From: Roseibium album
Lineage (GTDB): Bacteria > Pseudomonadota > Alphaproteobacteria > Rhizobiales > Stappiaceae
Assembly: GCA_001404055.1 (NCBI GenBank)
Contig: CXTY01000027.1
Location: 5,001 to 67,699 of the forward strand
DNA length: 62,699 nt
Direction: 5' to 3'
The position numbers were made by a program, and so were the translations under genes. Positions 62,259 to 62,699 of the stretch are shown here, piece by piece. The notes beneath the pieces were generated by a model, which had not been told where the DNA came from, ran no database searches, and worked only from the letters and a program-made list of their open reading frames with translations. Every line of letters starts with the position of its first letter. The stretch's first letter is position 1.

Positions 62259-62699
62259 GGCATTGCCAACTTATTTTGTCAGGCCTGCATGGGTTCCCGT
62301 TTTTCTCGGATTTCAGGCGTTCATCTCGCCGGTGTAGTCCTGCCAAAGTCCGAATGCATCCGCCCTTGCGTGCCGGTATGAGGCTGCCGTCAGTCTGTAT
62401 CGGCGCGGCCGGAAGATCGTGTTGATCTGATCATGGGCAGACAGAAACCGCTGCGCTTGGCGGGGTGGTTTGAACCGACCAAAGATCTTCTCCCGCTTGC
62501 GTGTCGGGCGATGGGAATTCTCAATCCTGTTGTTCAACCCCTTGTGGGCGCGATGATCAGCATCCGGTGCAAGGGCCTGAACCGGCTTGGTGTAGCTGCG
62601 TAATTTGTCGCTCACCACGACCCTGGGTTCGCCAAATTGTGTGACTAATGCGCCAAAGAAGCGCCTGGCCGCCTTTGCGTTTCGGCGGGATTGAACCAG
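62259..62699 (-). mobile_element. IS6-family insertion sequence, copy 2 (inverted, cut by the window edge)
   Basis: The terminal repeat GGCATTGCCAACTT (62259-62272) opens the element, which continues to the window end. It is the same element as copy 1 but inverted; one base differs in the 54 non-coding bp at this end (GGGAGCCC in copy 1, GGGAACCC here, read in transposase orientation). The 8 bp outside the end are GTTCGGAG, not matching either flank of copy 1. Confidence 0.92.
62313..62699 (-). CDS. IS6-family transposase, C-terminal 128 residues (5' part beyond the window)
   Basis: The same protein as the transposase of copy 1 from LVQSRRNAKAARRFF onward, including the second Asp (VVVSDKLRSY) and the catalytic Glu (NNRIENSHRP). 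The stop lies 54 bp inside the IS end, as in copy 1. No frame disruption is seen in the visible part. Confidence 0.92.
   Translation of the reverse strand: MVQSRRNAKAARRFFGALVTQFGEPRVVVSDKLRSYTKPVQALAPDADHRAHKGLNNRIENSHRPTRKREKIFGRFKPPRQAQRFLSAHDQINTIFRPRRYRLTAASYRHARADAFGLWQDYTGEMNA

Overview
The window looks like a marine alphaproteobacterium. A Stappiaceae-type genome (Labrenzia/Roseibium) is my guess from protein character, not a proven placement. Supporting traits are a complete Na+-pumping NADH:quinone reductase operon, polyol/sugar ABC transport with a SorC-type regulator, an exopolysaccharide locus and a giant RTX protein. No rRNA or tRNA gene was recognised. Positions 1-25.5 kb read like ordinary chromosome; positions 44.6-62.7 kb read like accessory, plasmid-derived DNA.

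Layout. (1) 1-2.4 kb, minus strand: a divergent folP (cut by the window edge), folB and uxuA. (2) 2.9-10.4 kb: nqrM and apbE on the minus strand, divergent from nqrABCDEF on the plus strand, which ends in a clear terminator. ApbE flavinylates NqrB and NqrC, and NqrM matures the complex, so this is a self-contained sodium-pump module. (3) 10.4-13.3 kb, minus strand: a small membrane protein, a 1-Cys peroxiredoxin and a GMC oxidoreductase. (4) 13.4-24.2 kb, minus strand: one long operon reading binding protein, ABC ATPase, permease, SorC regulator, aldo/keto reductase, GlpD/EryB-like dehydrogenase, class I aldolase, FGGY kinase and a medium-chain dehydrogenase. The enzyme set suggests polyol uptake, phosphorylation, oxidation to a ketose phosphate and aldol cleavage.

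(5) 24.8-44.6 kb: a PPP-family phosphatase and a large exopolysaccharide locus. The locus has three glycosyltransferases, an AlgD-like nucleotide-sugar dehydrogenase, a heparinase II/III-like protein, a GH5 glycosidase, a Wzy/ligase-like protein, a chain-length protein with a decayed kinase domain, a tandem alpha/beta hydrolase, a NodB deacetylase, a Wzx flippase and an AT3-SGNH acyltransferase. One gene of the locus is a pseudogene.

(6) 44.7-62.7 kb: accessory DNA. An AT-rich stretch and a serine-recombinase remnant are cut by an IS6-family element. A second, inverted and nearly identical IS6 copy lies at the right edge and cuts a plasmid-type ardA gene. Between the two copies (47.3-62.3 kb) lie an orphan TRAP-type binding protein coupled to a PKD/TPR membrane protein, and the most striking object in the window. 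This is a tightly coupled five-gene minus-strand operon: GNAT acetyltransferase, aspartyl/asparaginyl beta-hydroxylase-like oxygenase, radical SAM enzyme, Imm11/DUF1629-like immunity protein, and a 2612-residue RTX protein. The RTX protein carries an N-terminal AHH nuclease domain, nine copies of a 79-residue repeat and a type I secretion tail. My interpretation is a type I-secreted nuclease toxin with cognate immunity whose RTX repeats may be chemically modified by the three co-transcribed enzymes. No type I exporter genes are in the window.
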